DNA from: Actinophytocola sp044466355
GTDB lineage: Bacteria; Actinomycetota; Actinomycetes; Mycobacteriales; Pseudonocardiaceae
Assembly: GCF_044466355.1 (NCBI RefSeq)
Contig: NZ_JBITMQ010000005.1
Span: forward strand, 124,001 to 188,000
DNA length: 64,000 nucleotides
Reading direction: 5' to 3'
Under the pieces are notes generated by a model. That model had not been told where the DNA came from. It made no database searches and was given only the letters and a program-made list of their open reading frames with translations. The position numbers were made by a program, and so were the translations under genes. Shown in pieces: positions 23,278 through 30,545 of the stretch. Numbering within the stretch: the first letter of the stretch is position 1; each line of letters begins with the position of its first letter.

Positions 23278-24327
23278 ATGATGTCGCTGTCGGCCGCCTC
23301 GAACAACGTCATGGACATGGTGCTGCGTGGGGGTGTGGCCGACCTGCGGCCCATGCCCAGGGTGCTCATCGACAAGGGGCCCAACCGGTCGGTGTACCGC
23401 TTCGTGGCGAACGACCGTCAGCTCGGCGGCGAACCGGTGCTGCTGGTGCCGCCGCTGGCTGTGCCCGCGTTCTGCTTCGACCTGCGCCGCGGCTGCAGCC
23501 TCGCCGAGCACTTCGTCGACGCGGGCAGGCGGCCCTACCTGGTCGACTACGGTCAGGTGCGGTTCTCCGACCGCGGCCTCGGGCTGGAGCACTGGATCAA
23601 CGAGGTGCTGCCCAGGACCGTCCGCGCGGTCAGCAAGGACGCGGGCGGCGCACCGGTGCACGTGGTCGCGTGGTGTCTGGGCGGCATCCTGTCGCTGCTG
23701 ACGCACGCCGACCAGCCGGACCTCCCGATCGGCTCGATCTCGACGATCGCCGCGCCGATCGACATGACCGCGATCCCGCTCGTGGCCCCGATCAAGCCGC
23801 TGGTCGACGTGACGAACGGCTGGATACTGACGCCGGTGTACCGCGTTCTCGGCAGCGCTCCGCGCGCGGTGGTGAAGCGCGTCTTTCAGCTGTCGGCGAT
23901 CGACAAGGTCGTCACCAAGCCGTACGCGATCCTGTCCCACCTCGACGACCGCGAGTTCCTGGCCCAGATCGAGGCCGTCGACCGGTTCACCGACAACATG
24001 ATCGCCTACCCGGGGCGCACCTTCGGGCAGATGTACCACCGGTTCTTCCGGTCCAACGACCTGTCGAACGGCGAGGTCGACTTCGGCGGGCGGCGCATCT
24101 CGCTGCACGAGGTGAAGTCGCCGGTCCTGGTGGTGGCGGGCAAGGGCGACAGCATCGCCCCGGAACGAGCGGTCCGGCGGCTGGTGGACGTGCTCGACAA
24201 CGCGGCCGAGGTCCGCTTCGAGACGGCACCGGGCGGACACCTGGGCGTACTGGCGGGCCGCGGCGCACGCGCGACGACGTGGGCCTACCTGGACGAGTTC
24301 CTCGGCAAGCACGCCCCGCTCGCGTAG
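23278..24327 (+). CDS. PhaC-like alpha/beta hydrolase (polyhydroxyalkanoate synthase family)
   Basis: A 349-residue alpha/beta hydrolase with the cysteine nucleophile that marks PHA synthases: VVAWCLGG with Cys133, Asp291 in VAGKGDSIAP and His321 in APGGHLGVL complete the triad. It is about the size of class III PhaC, but no PhaE or PhaR partner and no PHA granule genes are nearby, so it may be a stand-alone acyltransferase or polymerase of actinomycetes. ATG at 23278 is chosen, with AGGCAGG upstream; GTG at 23257 is an alternative that would fit a leaderless transcript. It lies next to the tms lipid genes. Confidence 0.75.
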   Translation: MMSLSAASNNVMDMVLRGGVADLRPMPRVLIDKGPNRSVYRFVANDRQLGGEPVLLVPPLAVPAFCFDLRRGCSLAEHFVDAGRRPYLVDYGQVRFSDRGLGLEHWINEVLPRTVRAVSKDAGGAPVHVVAWCLGGILSLLTHADQPDLPIGSISTIAAPIDMTAIPLVAPIKPLVDVTNGWILTPVYRVLGSAPRAVVKRVFQLSAIDKVVTKPYAILSHLDDREFLAQIEAVDRFTDNMIAYPGRTFGQMYHRFFRSNDLSNGEVDFGGRRISLHEVKSPVLVVAGKGDSIAPERAVRRLVDVLDNAAEVRFETAPGGHLGVLAGRGARATTWAYLDEFLGKHAPLA

Positions 24328-24357
24328 GGCGGCGGCCTCCGGCCCCCGGTTTCCAGC

Positions 24358-24385
24358 GTAGGCGAACTCCCATTTGCCGACATAC
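24358..24385 (+). other. Left boundary sequence of a decayed island (att-like)
   Basis: GTAGGCGAACTC followed by CC, ATTTG, CC and GACATA. The inverse complement of the same sequence, with 23 of 28 positions equal, lies at 29214-29241. It sits 10 bases before the start of the serine-recombinase fragment, a normal place for the att site of a large serine recombinase. Position and symmetry support an attachment-site or element-end role. Confidence 0.5.
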
Positions 24386-24394
24386 AGTCGATGC

Positions 24395-24683
24395 ATGGGG
24401 ACACGGAAGAACGTTAGCGCAGGTCAGGCGGCCGGTGTGCCGGTGTTCGACTCGTATGCTCGGTTGTCGAAGAACCCCAACACTGGTGAGTTCGAGAAGA
24501 TCGAGACGCAGTGGGCGGACAACCGGAGGGTGATCGAGCGGTTGGGCGGCACGCTGGGTCAGGAGTTGGACGACGGTCTGTCGGCGTGGAAGAAGGACGT
24601 GCGCCGTCCGGGGTGGGTGAAGCTGCTGGAGCGGGTGGCGTCGGGTGCGTCGGATGGGATCGTGGTGTGGCACACCGACCGCT
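24395..24683 (+). pseudogene. Truncated serine recombinase (catalytic-domain fragment)
   Basis: About 96 codons of a site-specific serine recombinase/resolvase N-terminal domain: VPVFDSYARLSKNPNTGEFE, ADNRRVIERLGGTLGQEL, DDGLSAWKKDVRRPGWVKLL and ASDGIVVWHTDRW. The pattern (Y-R-S, E-x-Q, D-x-SA, RPG, IVVW-x-DR) is that of large serine integrases. At WHTDRW the homology ends abruptly and the sequence continues in another frame as an internal part of ftsK, so the recombinase is broken and certainly inactive. A second, more degenerate copy of its residues 30-60 lies at 27094-27180. Confidence 0.8.
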
Positions 24684-25001
24684 GGCCTGGTGGCGCACCG
24701 GTTCCTGTCCAGCGACGAGTCCGCGCACACGCTGGCGCTTATCGGGTGGCTCGTCGAGCTGGTCGCCGAGGTGCAGGGCCGCTACCGGAGGATGCGGGAC
24801 CTGGACGACGTGACGTGCCCCGAGTCGAAGGTGACCCCGGCGATGTCTTGGGACCGGGAGTTGAACATGCCGATCACGGCCGTGTTCATCGACGAGGTAC
24901 AGGTGCCCTTGGAAGACCGCACCCCGTACACGGTGGAGGACACGTTGCCGGTCGACTCAGGCAGCCCGGATGAAGCGACTCGTGACGTTGCGACGACCTA
25001 A
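24684..25001 (+). pseudogene. ftsK/traSA-type translocase, middle/C-terminal fragment
   Basis: In the frame that opens near 24684 the product reads LVAHRFLSSDESAHTLALIG, then ARTICLE-type features of the mobile-element FtsK family: DDVTCPESKVTP and NMPITAVFIDEVQVPLEDRT, where IDE is the Walker B strand. This is the part that follows the Walker A region in FtsK/SpoIIIE proteins of actinomycete integrative elements (AICEs). It ends by degenerating after LEDRTPY. The N-terminal half is on the opposite strand at 26004-27075. Both are non-functional alone. Confidence 0.75.
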
Positions 25002-25071
25002 CTGACATGAGATCTATGCACAAGGTCGTCGCAGTTCGACTGGGTGACGCTCTGTGTTCTTGGCGTCGCCC

Positions 25072-25953
25072 ATGACCGACAGGCGTTTGAGTGAGGCGAC
25101 GGTCAACGCGATCACCGACCTCGGGATGAGCAGCAGTGTTCGATACGACGACGATGTGTCGCCCGCGCTAGCTGCCGCCGGGATTCCTGAGGTTCCGTTC
25201 TCGGAGGTCATGGAGTGGGCAGGCGCTGGCTTTATGCCGGGCGCGCGGGAGCAGATCACCTTGAGTCTTCGTGCTCTTGATCTGGCCGACGCGCAGATTG
25301 TGGACAGGGTCATCCGTTTCGCCACCCGCCTTATGGGCGTGTACTTGGCGTCGAACGACGCTGATCGTGCCAAGATCGTGCGTTTGCGAAATGCGCTTGC
25401 GGATGACGGTTACGACATGAACATGGAGGATAAAAGCGTGGGTGGGTTCAGCATCGACAAGCGCGGGATCGCTCAGATGATGCGCGAAATGCAACTGGAG
25501 TTCGATAAGCATCCGATTAGCGTCCCTTTGAATACCGATCCGACCGTCGTCTCGCCGACGAGTACGACTATTTACCATGGCCCTGTAATCCACGGTAACG
25601 CGAATGGGGCACAGTTGGCGTGGGGAAATCAGGCCGTCAATCAAACTCAACACGTCCAAACTGAACAAGTTGCACCAGGGTTCGAAGTCATCGCCCAAGC
25701 TCTGGCTAAGACTCTGGAAGGGCTGCATTCGGTCGGACTTGACACGGATGACCAGGAGGATGCCGAGGCTGCCGCCAAGGAAGCGCTTGCTGAAGTCACC
25801 CAGGCCGAGCCCGATCGAGGAAAGTTGCGACGCGCTCTCAACAGTTTGAAGGGAGTTCTCGCACCAGTTGCTACGGGGTTAATGACAGGATTGGGCGAAG
25901 GTGCGCAAGAGTGGGCAAACACTGCCATTAAGCAGCTCGGCGTCCCCTTCTGA
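25072..25953 (+). CDS. Unknown island-borne protein with a Gly/Asn-rich linker (possible defence cargo)
   Basis: A 293-residue protein I cannot assign. The N-terminal 150 residues are helical (RRLSEATVNAITDLGMSSSV, IVDRVIRFATRLMGVYLAS). Residues near 175-195 read IYHGPVIHGNANGAQLAWGN, a G/N-x-G linker type common in multi-domain phage-defence effectors. The C-terminus RGKLRRALNSLKGVLAPVAT then LMTGLGEGAQEWANTAIKQL is an amphipathic/hydrophobic helix that may touch membranes. Its base composition is clearly less GC-rich than the flanking genome, a sign of transfer. ATG 25072 is used; GTG 25054 is possible. It is the only intact gene of the island. A defence function is a guess from context. 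Confidence 0.65.
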   Translation: MTDRRLSEATVNAITDLGMSSSVRYDDDVSPALAAAGIPEVPFSEVMEWAGAGFMPGAREQITLSLRALDLADAQIVDRVIRFATRLMGVYLASNDADRAKIVRLRNALADDGYDMNMEDKSVGGFSIDKRGIAQMMREMQLEFDKHPISVPLNTDPTVVSPTSTTIYHGPVIHGNANGAQLAWGNQAVNQTQHVQTEQVAPGFEVIAQALAKTLEGLHSVGLDTDDQEDAEAAAKEALAEVTQAEPDRGKLRRALNSLKGVLAPVATGLMTGLGEGAQEWANTAIKQLGVPF

Positions 25954-25984
25954 CCTTCTTGTCGGTGCCCGGCGTGGGCCACAT

Positions 25985-26003
25985 CTCATTTGGTGACATA
26001 TCT
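25985..26003 (+). other. Internal copy of the island boundary sequence
   Basis: CTCATTTGGTGACATA here shares the 13-mer ATTTGGTGACATA exactly with the right boundary (29223-29235, opposite strand) and nearly with the left one (24372-24384). It lies precisely where the reading of the minus-strand ftsK fragment leaves its family sequence, so it marks a recombination junction. Confidence 0.5.
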
Positions 26004-27075
26004 CGGCGTCCCAGTCCTTCCCACCTTTGAAGTCGGCCACGTACAGCCGGGTGTGGGGGTCCAGGATCAGGCCTGCGGCCGGTAGCCGGGCGGCGAATGT
26101 CTTGCCCTGTCTGGGAATCGCGCCGATCAACAGTGACGTCCACACCAGTGCCAGCGTGATGGCGCGGTTGCGTGCGTCTCGGCCGAAGGGCACCGGTCGC
26201 CAGGCGTCCCCCTGCGCCACCGCCAGCAGCGGTGTCCGGGTTGGTGGTGTGGCGTAGGGGTCGGAGTCGGCGACCCACATCGACACCCGTCCGGCATGGC
26301 CGCCGTTGCCGCGCACCCGCTCCACGATCAGTTGGACCTCGTCGACGGCGAGCGCGGACGCGAGCACTTCCCGGTTCTTGATCACGTCCGTGGCCTTGCG
26401 CGTCGCGGGCAGGTCGACGGTGATGGCCCATCCTTCGCCGATCCTGGTGGCGCGTTCGACGAGCCGGAGGGTTTCGTCCTTGCCGATCAGCTTCGCGTCC
26501 CGGAACGCGTCCACCAGGACTTGCGGGTCCATCGTCCACGTCAGCGTGCGCGGCCCGGCGAGCACCGCCTTACGCCCCGGACTGCCGTCCTTGCGCCGAC
26601 CCAGCACCGCCAACGCCACCGACACGACACCACCGGCGAGCCACAACGTGCGGCCGCTGTACACCAGATCGGCGACCAGCAGGCCGAGCGCGCTCACGAC
26701 TGTCACGGCCCCGGTCACCTTCCAGCGGAAGAGCGTGAGCGTGCGGATCTCGGCGAACTTGTCCGCCAGCTTGTCCGATGACTCGGCGGCCTCGCGGAAG
26801 TCCCGGACGGTCACCCACCGACGCCACCACCGGCAGCCCGCCACCAGGCCGCGCACCACCGCGCCGAGGAACCGGATCGGTGCCCGCAGCAGGTAGGTCG
26901 CGAGATCCGGTGCCGCCTGACGTGCGTGGTGTCGGCTCTTCAGCCACACCGGCACGCTCGGGGACCGCATCCACCACGACAGCCACCACTTGCTGAACCG
27001 GCCCAGCTTCGGCGTGACGTTGTCAAGCGTCTCGACGAGTTGAAGCACCTCTTGCCGAGCGCTTGACCGTGTACG
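26004..27075 (-). pseudogene. ftsK/traSA-type DNA translocase, N-terminal fragment
   Basis: About 350 codons of an AICE FtsK/SpoIIIE translocase: N-terminal RFSKWWLSWWMRSPSVPVW, two membrane segments (FRWKVTGAVTVVSALGLLVA and LWLAGGVVSVALAVLG), then the motor domain to Walker A, GAIPRQGKTFAAR, and VADFKGGKDWDA, where it stops. The real start codon is missing: upstream it runs into a remnant of the serine recombinase. The remainder of the motor is on the plus strand at 24684-25001; joining KDWDAE to LVAHRF would restore the family sequence with no gap, pointing to an inversion of the 1.3 kb between. Would have driven double-stranded DNA transfer. Confidence 0.8.
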
Positions 27076-27093
27076 TCCCGAACCGTCAGTCCT

Positions 27094-27180
27094 GGCGAGT
27101 CCGAGAAGATCGAGACAGGGGGCGGACAACCGGAAGGTGATCGACCGGTTGTCCGCCCCCTGGGCAAGGAACTGGACAGC
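27094..27180 (+). pseudogene. Second degenerate serine-recombinase fragment
   Basis: At nucleotide level this 87-bp stretch matches 24484-24575 of the first recombinase fragment (shared runs CCGAGAAGATCGAGAC-like and GGGCGGACAACCGGA), but with indels that destroy the frame. It abuts the 5' side of the ftsK fragment and shows that a second recombinase copy or a duplicated end once lay here. Confidence 0.7.
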
Positions 27181-27204
27181 TCGGCAAGCCGCCATACCAG
27201 CCAG

Positions 27205-27240
27205 AAGTGGGTCCTCGCTCTTTCGATCGAGGACCCACTT
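27205..27240 (+). terminator. Strong hairpin terminator
   Basis: AAGTGGGTCCTCG (27205-27217) pairs perfectly with CGAGGACCCACTT (27228-27240) around a 10-base loop, followed by CCTTCATT. Placed between the recombinase remnant and the small secreted ORF, it probably once ended the recombinase transcript. Confidence 0.75.
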
Positions 27241-27266
27241 CCTTCATTCGGTGTTATCGTAGACAA

Positions 27267-27470
27267 ATGCAGCGACGTGCGGCACTTGTCGTGATCGCGG
27301 CCGTGGTGGTTACCGCTGTCGGCGCGGTTGGTATCGCGATGGCCAGCGATGACGAGGAAAAGTACCCAATCAATCCCGAAGACGCCGTGACCGGTCCCGT
27401 GAACACCGCTCCAGGGTCGGCATCGGAGTACTGGACCGACGAGCGCAAGCGCAATGCCACCGGGGGCTGA
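27267..27470 (+). pseudogene. Truncated N-terminus of a secreted trypsin-like protease
   Basis: A 67-codon frame: a signal peptide (RRAALVVIAAVVVTAVGAVG), a short pro-region and SASEYWTDERKRNATGG at the end. The YWTDERKR...AT motif is the same as in the pro-region of the larger protease on the opposite strand (SSYWTDERKRRATPEP), so this is the 5' end of a paralogous protease gene cut off before its catalytic domain. The ATG at 27267 follows a fair promoter region. It may be expressed as a small secreted peptide but is best read as a remnant. Confidence 0.6.
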
Positions 27471-27497
27471 GGGCCGGGGCAGACGTGCTCGCTCGCG

Positions 27498-28550
27498 TCA
27501 GACGTTCCGAACAGCGTTGTAGACGCTAATAGCGGCGTCGCCGTGGTACGCGCTGATCGCCTCAGAGTCACACAGGCAGCTGTTCCGCCCGCTGAACGCG
27601 CCGACAATGTACCCCCATCCACGAGATGACTGCAGGTCGTAGATCCAGGGGCCGCCACTGGCGCCACTGTGCATATCGCAGTCCATGACCATGCGGTCGT
27701 CAATGACGCTCTTCTGGTCGGTTTGCCCGAAACAGTAGAAGAGTTGCTCGCCGGTGAACTCTGGCCGGGCGGGCACACCCGCCTGCGGATAGCCGAAGAA
27801 GGTGACCAGCCAGGCACGGCCCTGGCCGAACATGTACCCCTGTGAGCCGGTGACATTGGCGATGTCACCGAGACTGTTCGGGAACAGTGCGATCGCGCCG
27901 ATGTCGTAGTCGTAGTCGCCGTCCATCCAGCCCTGGGTAGTGGCCGCTGTCAGCCACTCCCATTCGCCGTACGGTGCCTGCCCGTCGTGGTGGTCGGGCT
28001 CGAACAGGAACTGGCTGAACCAGCCGCGACCGCCGCCGCCGTGCACGCAGTGCCCGGCGGTCCAGATAGTGCTCTGGTTTTCTGCGGTGATTACGGTCGC
28101 CGTGCAGTAACCGGGGGTGCCGTCGTCGCGCACGTAGTACAGGGTGCCGATGGTTCTGGCAGGCATCACACCGTGATCGCTCCACAATTCAGCGTGGGCA
28201 CCTACCGGTAGCGGAGCCTGACTGCTGGCGAGTGGGGACACCGTAGGCTGGTGCCCTGGCGCCGACTGAGCCGGCAGCCGCGATGGCGCTGACGTACGCC
28301 GTTCGGTGCTGCTCTGGCGTTCGCGTGCCGGTTCCGGCGTCGCTCTACGCTTGCGTTCGTCTGTCCAGTAGCTCGACACGCTGTTCCTCGGCGCGCTTGA
28401 GGTGATCGACACGGATTCGGCAGCGCTCGCAAGTGAGACGGCGTGCCTGCGGTAGCGGTAGCGCTAGACAACGGTAGCGTCATTGCGCCAGCGGTTAAAA
28501 CAACGAATGCCATTTGGGCGAACTTCGCAATATGAGCGAGTCGTCGCATG
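27498..28550 (-). pseudogene. Secreted trypsin-like serine protease, frameshifted after the signal peptide
   Basis: The mature part (frame open from 28412) is a complete trypsin-fold protease: His in WTAGHCVHGG, Asp in DYDYDIGAIAL, Ser in MHSGASGGPW, with disulfide cysteines. Upstream, an ATG at 28550 with GGAAGGGA six bases before it opens an excellent signal peptide (AHIAKFAQMAFVVLTAGAMT) but in a different frame, and the mature frame has a TAG where the two should join. A net frameshift between about 28430 and 28480 would connect them. Without it the enzyme cannot be exported, so I call a pseudogene; a sequencing error is the alternative. Related to the truncated copy at 27267-27470. Confidence 0.65.
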
Positions 28551-28868
28551 AATTCCCTTCCATTCCAAAACGGGTTGGAAGCATGGCGAAAACACAGGAG
28601 CGGCCGAAATTGGAATATACTTAGGCGCGCGTCCCGCCCCATTCCCCAGTGCAACATCTGACGTTAGCAGGAATGGACGCGGTTGACCAGTGTTCAGCGA
28701 CCACAACGGTGACAGATCGGCGATACACTGTTCGGGGCGCCCTCAATCGAGGCAGCGTGACCACACGGTGATCAATAGCCGTCGTGGCACTTAGTCGTAA
28801 TGTTTTGATATTGCAATACTCTCAACGGGTTATCCTGGGCTTGGCGGCCCCGCGCGGTCTTAGAGGGC
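28551..28868. other. Intergenic, lower-GC stretch
   Basis: No gene seen. The sequence is visibly richer in A and T than the rest of the window (for example ATGTTTTGATATTGCAATAC around 28799-28818), consistent with foreign origin. It separates the protease remnant from the transposase remnant. Confidence 0.5.
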
Positions 28869-29212
28869 TTAGAGGGTCACCTCCTCCGATGGAGACGGCT
28901 CTCGAACTTGATCTGGGTCGGATGTGTCGCGAAACGACCCGTTCGCACACAGCATTGCCAGTGTGCGCTGTGCACGTAGCGGGTAGGTGCCGCCCAGTCG
29001 ATCCAGGACGCGCCTCCGGTGTCGCCCCTGAAGGGTCTCTTCGTGACAGACGGCCCAGTCCCGCAGCTCTTCCGCGAACGCTCGCGCCCGCCGACGCGGC
29101 TCCACCCGCTTGAACCGTCCAGCCACTCGCGCCATCAAACTGGTCGAACTTCGCCCGCCAGTCGACCGGATCCCAACCCTCACCAACAGCTACGGTGCCT
29201 GCCGTAATCGCA
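28869..29212 (-). mobile_element. IS701-type transposase remnant
   Basis: Read leftwards from about 29212 the first frame gives VGEGWDPVDWRAKFDQ and, after a one-base shift, a second frame gives LMARVAGRFKRVEPRRRARA. Together these form the characteristic N-terminus of IS701-family transposases of actinomycetes. The homology then stops and the frame continues as unrelated sequence to 28869. The gene is frameshifted and lacks the DDE core. Its start is only a few bases from the right boundary sequence at 29214-29241. Confidence 0.6.
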
Positions 29213-29213
29213 G

Positions 29214-29241
29214 GTCACAGTTATGTCACCAAATAAGAGTT
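29214..29241 (-). other. Right boundary sequence of the island (att-like, inverted)
   Basis: On the minus strand this reads GTAGGCGAACTC, TT, ATTTG, GT, GACATA, matching the left boundary at 24358-24385. The 12-base outer arm is identical. It could be an attachment-site arm or a terminal inverted repeat of the adjacent IS remnant. Confidence 0.5.
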
Positions 29242-29284
29242 CGCCTACCGGCGACCACCGACGTTTCCGGGCGCCGCGGGCTGG

Positions 29285-29317
29285 GTTGTCCACCGGCCCG
29301 GCGGGGTTGTGGACAAC
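29285..29317. repeat. Inverted pair of DnaA-box-like sequences
   Basis: GTTGTCCAC (29285-29293) faces GTGGACAAC (29309-29317) over a 15-base GC spacer. It resembles the stronger hairpin at 19669-19709. Just outside the island end. Confidence 0.5.
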
Positions 29318-29388
29318 TCCGGACTTCGGCGACGGAACTGTCGGTGGTCGCGTCTAGGCTGGTGATCGGGGGCCGGCGGCCGCCGGAG

Positions 29389-29883
29389 TCAGCCTCGCTG
29401 TCCGCGGGGTAGCGCCAGCTTGATGCCCACTCGGTCGCCGAAGCGGGTGGCCGCCACCAGTGGCGCGGTCATCGCCCGCAGGACCCCCGCGGCCAGGCGG
29501 GAGCGCCCGTTGCGGTGCGCGAGTGCCGGGCCGAGCGCGGCCATCACGGCGGTCAGCCCCGGTAACGGGCGGATGAACAGCGCGATCTCCGTGATCTTCT
29601 CCCGGTCGTCGACGGTGAGCAGCAGCGTCTCCTCGAAGGGTTGGCCACCCGCGGTGCCGCCGCCCACCAGCACCCGGCGCTCGCCGTCGCCGATGACCAG
29701 GTCGTAGGACAGGCCGTCGAACCTCTCGTATGCCGTTTCGAAGAGGCGGCGTACCTCGTCCTTGCCGTTGAAGGTGAAGCGATCGGTCAGTGGCGAGTGG
29801 AGCACGACACCGTCCGCCAGTGACGCCATCGCCAGGTCGATGTCCTTCGTCGCGGCGGCCTGCCGGAAGTCCGCGACGGTCAT
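29389..29883 (-). CDS. NTF2/SnoaL-like protein
   Basis: A 164-residue protein whose first 115 residues have the NTF2-like cone fold: VADFRQAAATKDIDLAMASL, DGVVLHSPLTDRFTFNGKDE and EEVRRLF-type helix, then strands FEETLLLTVDD and KITEIALFIRPLPG. A C-terminal extension (HRNGRSRLAAGVLRAMTAPL) is unusual. This fold includes ketosteroid isomerase, SnoaL cyclases and many ligand-binding proteins; the steroid genes next door make a steroid-related role attractive, but I see no KSI active-site pattern that would settle it. ATG 29883 with GGAGAACC upstream overlaps the TetR stop (ATGA), so it is in the TetR operon. Confidence 0.75.
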   Translation of the reverse strand: MTVADFRQAAATKDIDLAMASLADGVVLHSPLTDRFTFNGKDEVRRLFETAYERFDGLSYDLVIGDGERRVLVGGGTAGGQPFEETLLLTVDDREKITEIALFIRPLPGLTAVMAALGPALAHRNGRSRLAAGVLRAMTAPLVAATRFGDRVGIKLALPRGQRG

Positions 29884-30506
29884 ACCGGTTCTCCTGTCAC
29901 GTGGCCGAGTCCGCACCACAGCAGGTCGTGCGCCAGGCTCATGATTTCTTCCGGGCGCAGGTCGCGGTTGTTCCACCACCACGCCGCGATCGCGTTCACC
30001 GTCGCCTTCGTCGCCTCGGCAAGGAACTCGTTCGCGCGGGGGCGGTCCAGGATCGGCACGGACAGGTGCAGCCACGACACCTCCGCGAACTGTGCGGCGA
30101 GCACCGTGCTGGCCCGTTCCTGCCGTCGTCGGTGCGCCTCCGCGACGACCGGGTCGCTGGGGGCGTCGAGGAAGATGACCCGCCATCCCGCCGGGTTCGC
30201 GACGGCCCAGTCGAAGATCGTTCTGACCGACTCGGCGAACATGTCCTCCGCCGAGCCGTCCGGGATGTTGAAGCCGGTCCCCTCCCAGTGCGCGATGAGG
30301 TCGTCGGCCTGTGCCTCGACCACCGCGGCGTACAGGTCTGCCTTCGACGCGAAATGGTCGTACAGCACCGGCGTGGTGATCCCGGCGGCCTTGGCGACCG
30401 CCCGCATCGACGCGCGGTCGTAACCCGCGTCGCCGAACACCTCCAGCGCCGCCGCCACGATCACCGCACGCCGGTTCTCGGGCGTGAGTCGCTTCTTACC
30501 TGACAT
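29880..30506 (-). CDS. TetR-family regulator with its own CCTGAC operators
   Basis: A 208-residue TetR protein: HTH PENRRAVIVAAALEVFGDAG, then RAVAKAAGITTPVLYDHFAS, and a helical ligand domain. It is not KstR, which is encoded at 37230. Its ATG at 30506 lies inside the first of two perfect 18-bp palindromes (30498-30515 and 30528-30545), a clear sign of autoregulation. It is followed by the NTF2-like gene in overlap and lies back from the end of the steroid side-chain operon. The same palindrome core recurs elsewhere in the window, including at the promoter of the hydrolase at 60245. Ligand unknown. Confidence 0.9.
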   Translation of the reverse strand: MSGKKRLTPENRRAVIVAAALEVFGDAGYDRASMRAVAKAAGITTPVLYDHFASKADLYAAVVEAQADDLIAHWEGTGFNIPDGSAEDMFAESVRTIFDWAVANPAGWRVIFLDAPSDPVVAEAHRRRQERASTVLAAQFAEVSWLHLSVPILDRPRANEFLAEATKATVNAIAAWWWNNRDLRPEEIMSLAHDLLWCGLGHVTGEPV

Positions 30507-30515
30507 GTGTCAGGT
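30498..30515. promoter_or_regulatory. TetR operator 1
   Basis: ACCTGACATGTGTCAGGT: two perfect 8-bp arms with a TG centre. It covers the start codon of the tetR gene (ATG at 30506-30504). Confidence 0.75.
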
Positions 30516-30527
30516 TATACGCCACTA

Positions 30528-30545
30528 ACCTGACATCTGTCAGGT
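30528..30545. promoter_or_regulatory. TetR operator 2
   Basis: ACCTGACATCTGTCAGGT, centred exactly 30 bp from operator 1, that is on the same face of the helix. It includes the stop codon of ltp2 (30540-30542). Confidence 0.75.

Noticed and set aside
24645..25001. Intact small gene
   Set aside because: The frame is open but is an internal piece of ftsK preceded by out-of-frame recombinase sequence; no start codon or RBS of its own.
28202..28657. Independent secreted protein
   Set aside because: Only the first 40 codons (signal peptide) look real; afterwards it is the shifted frame of the protease.
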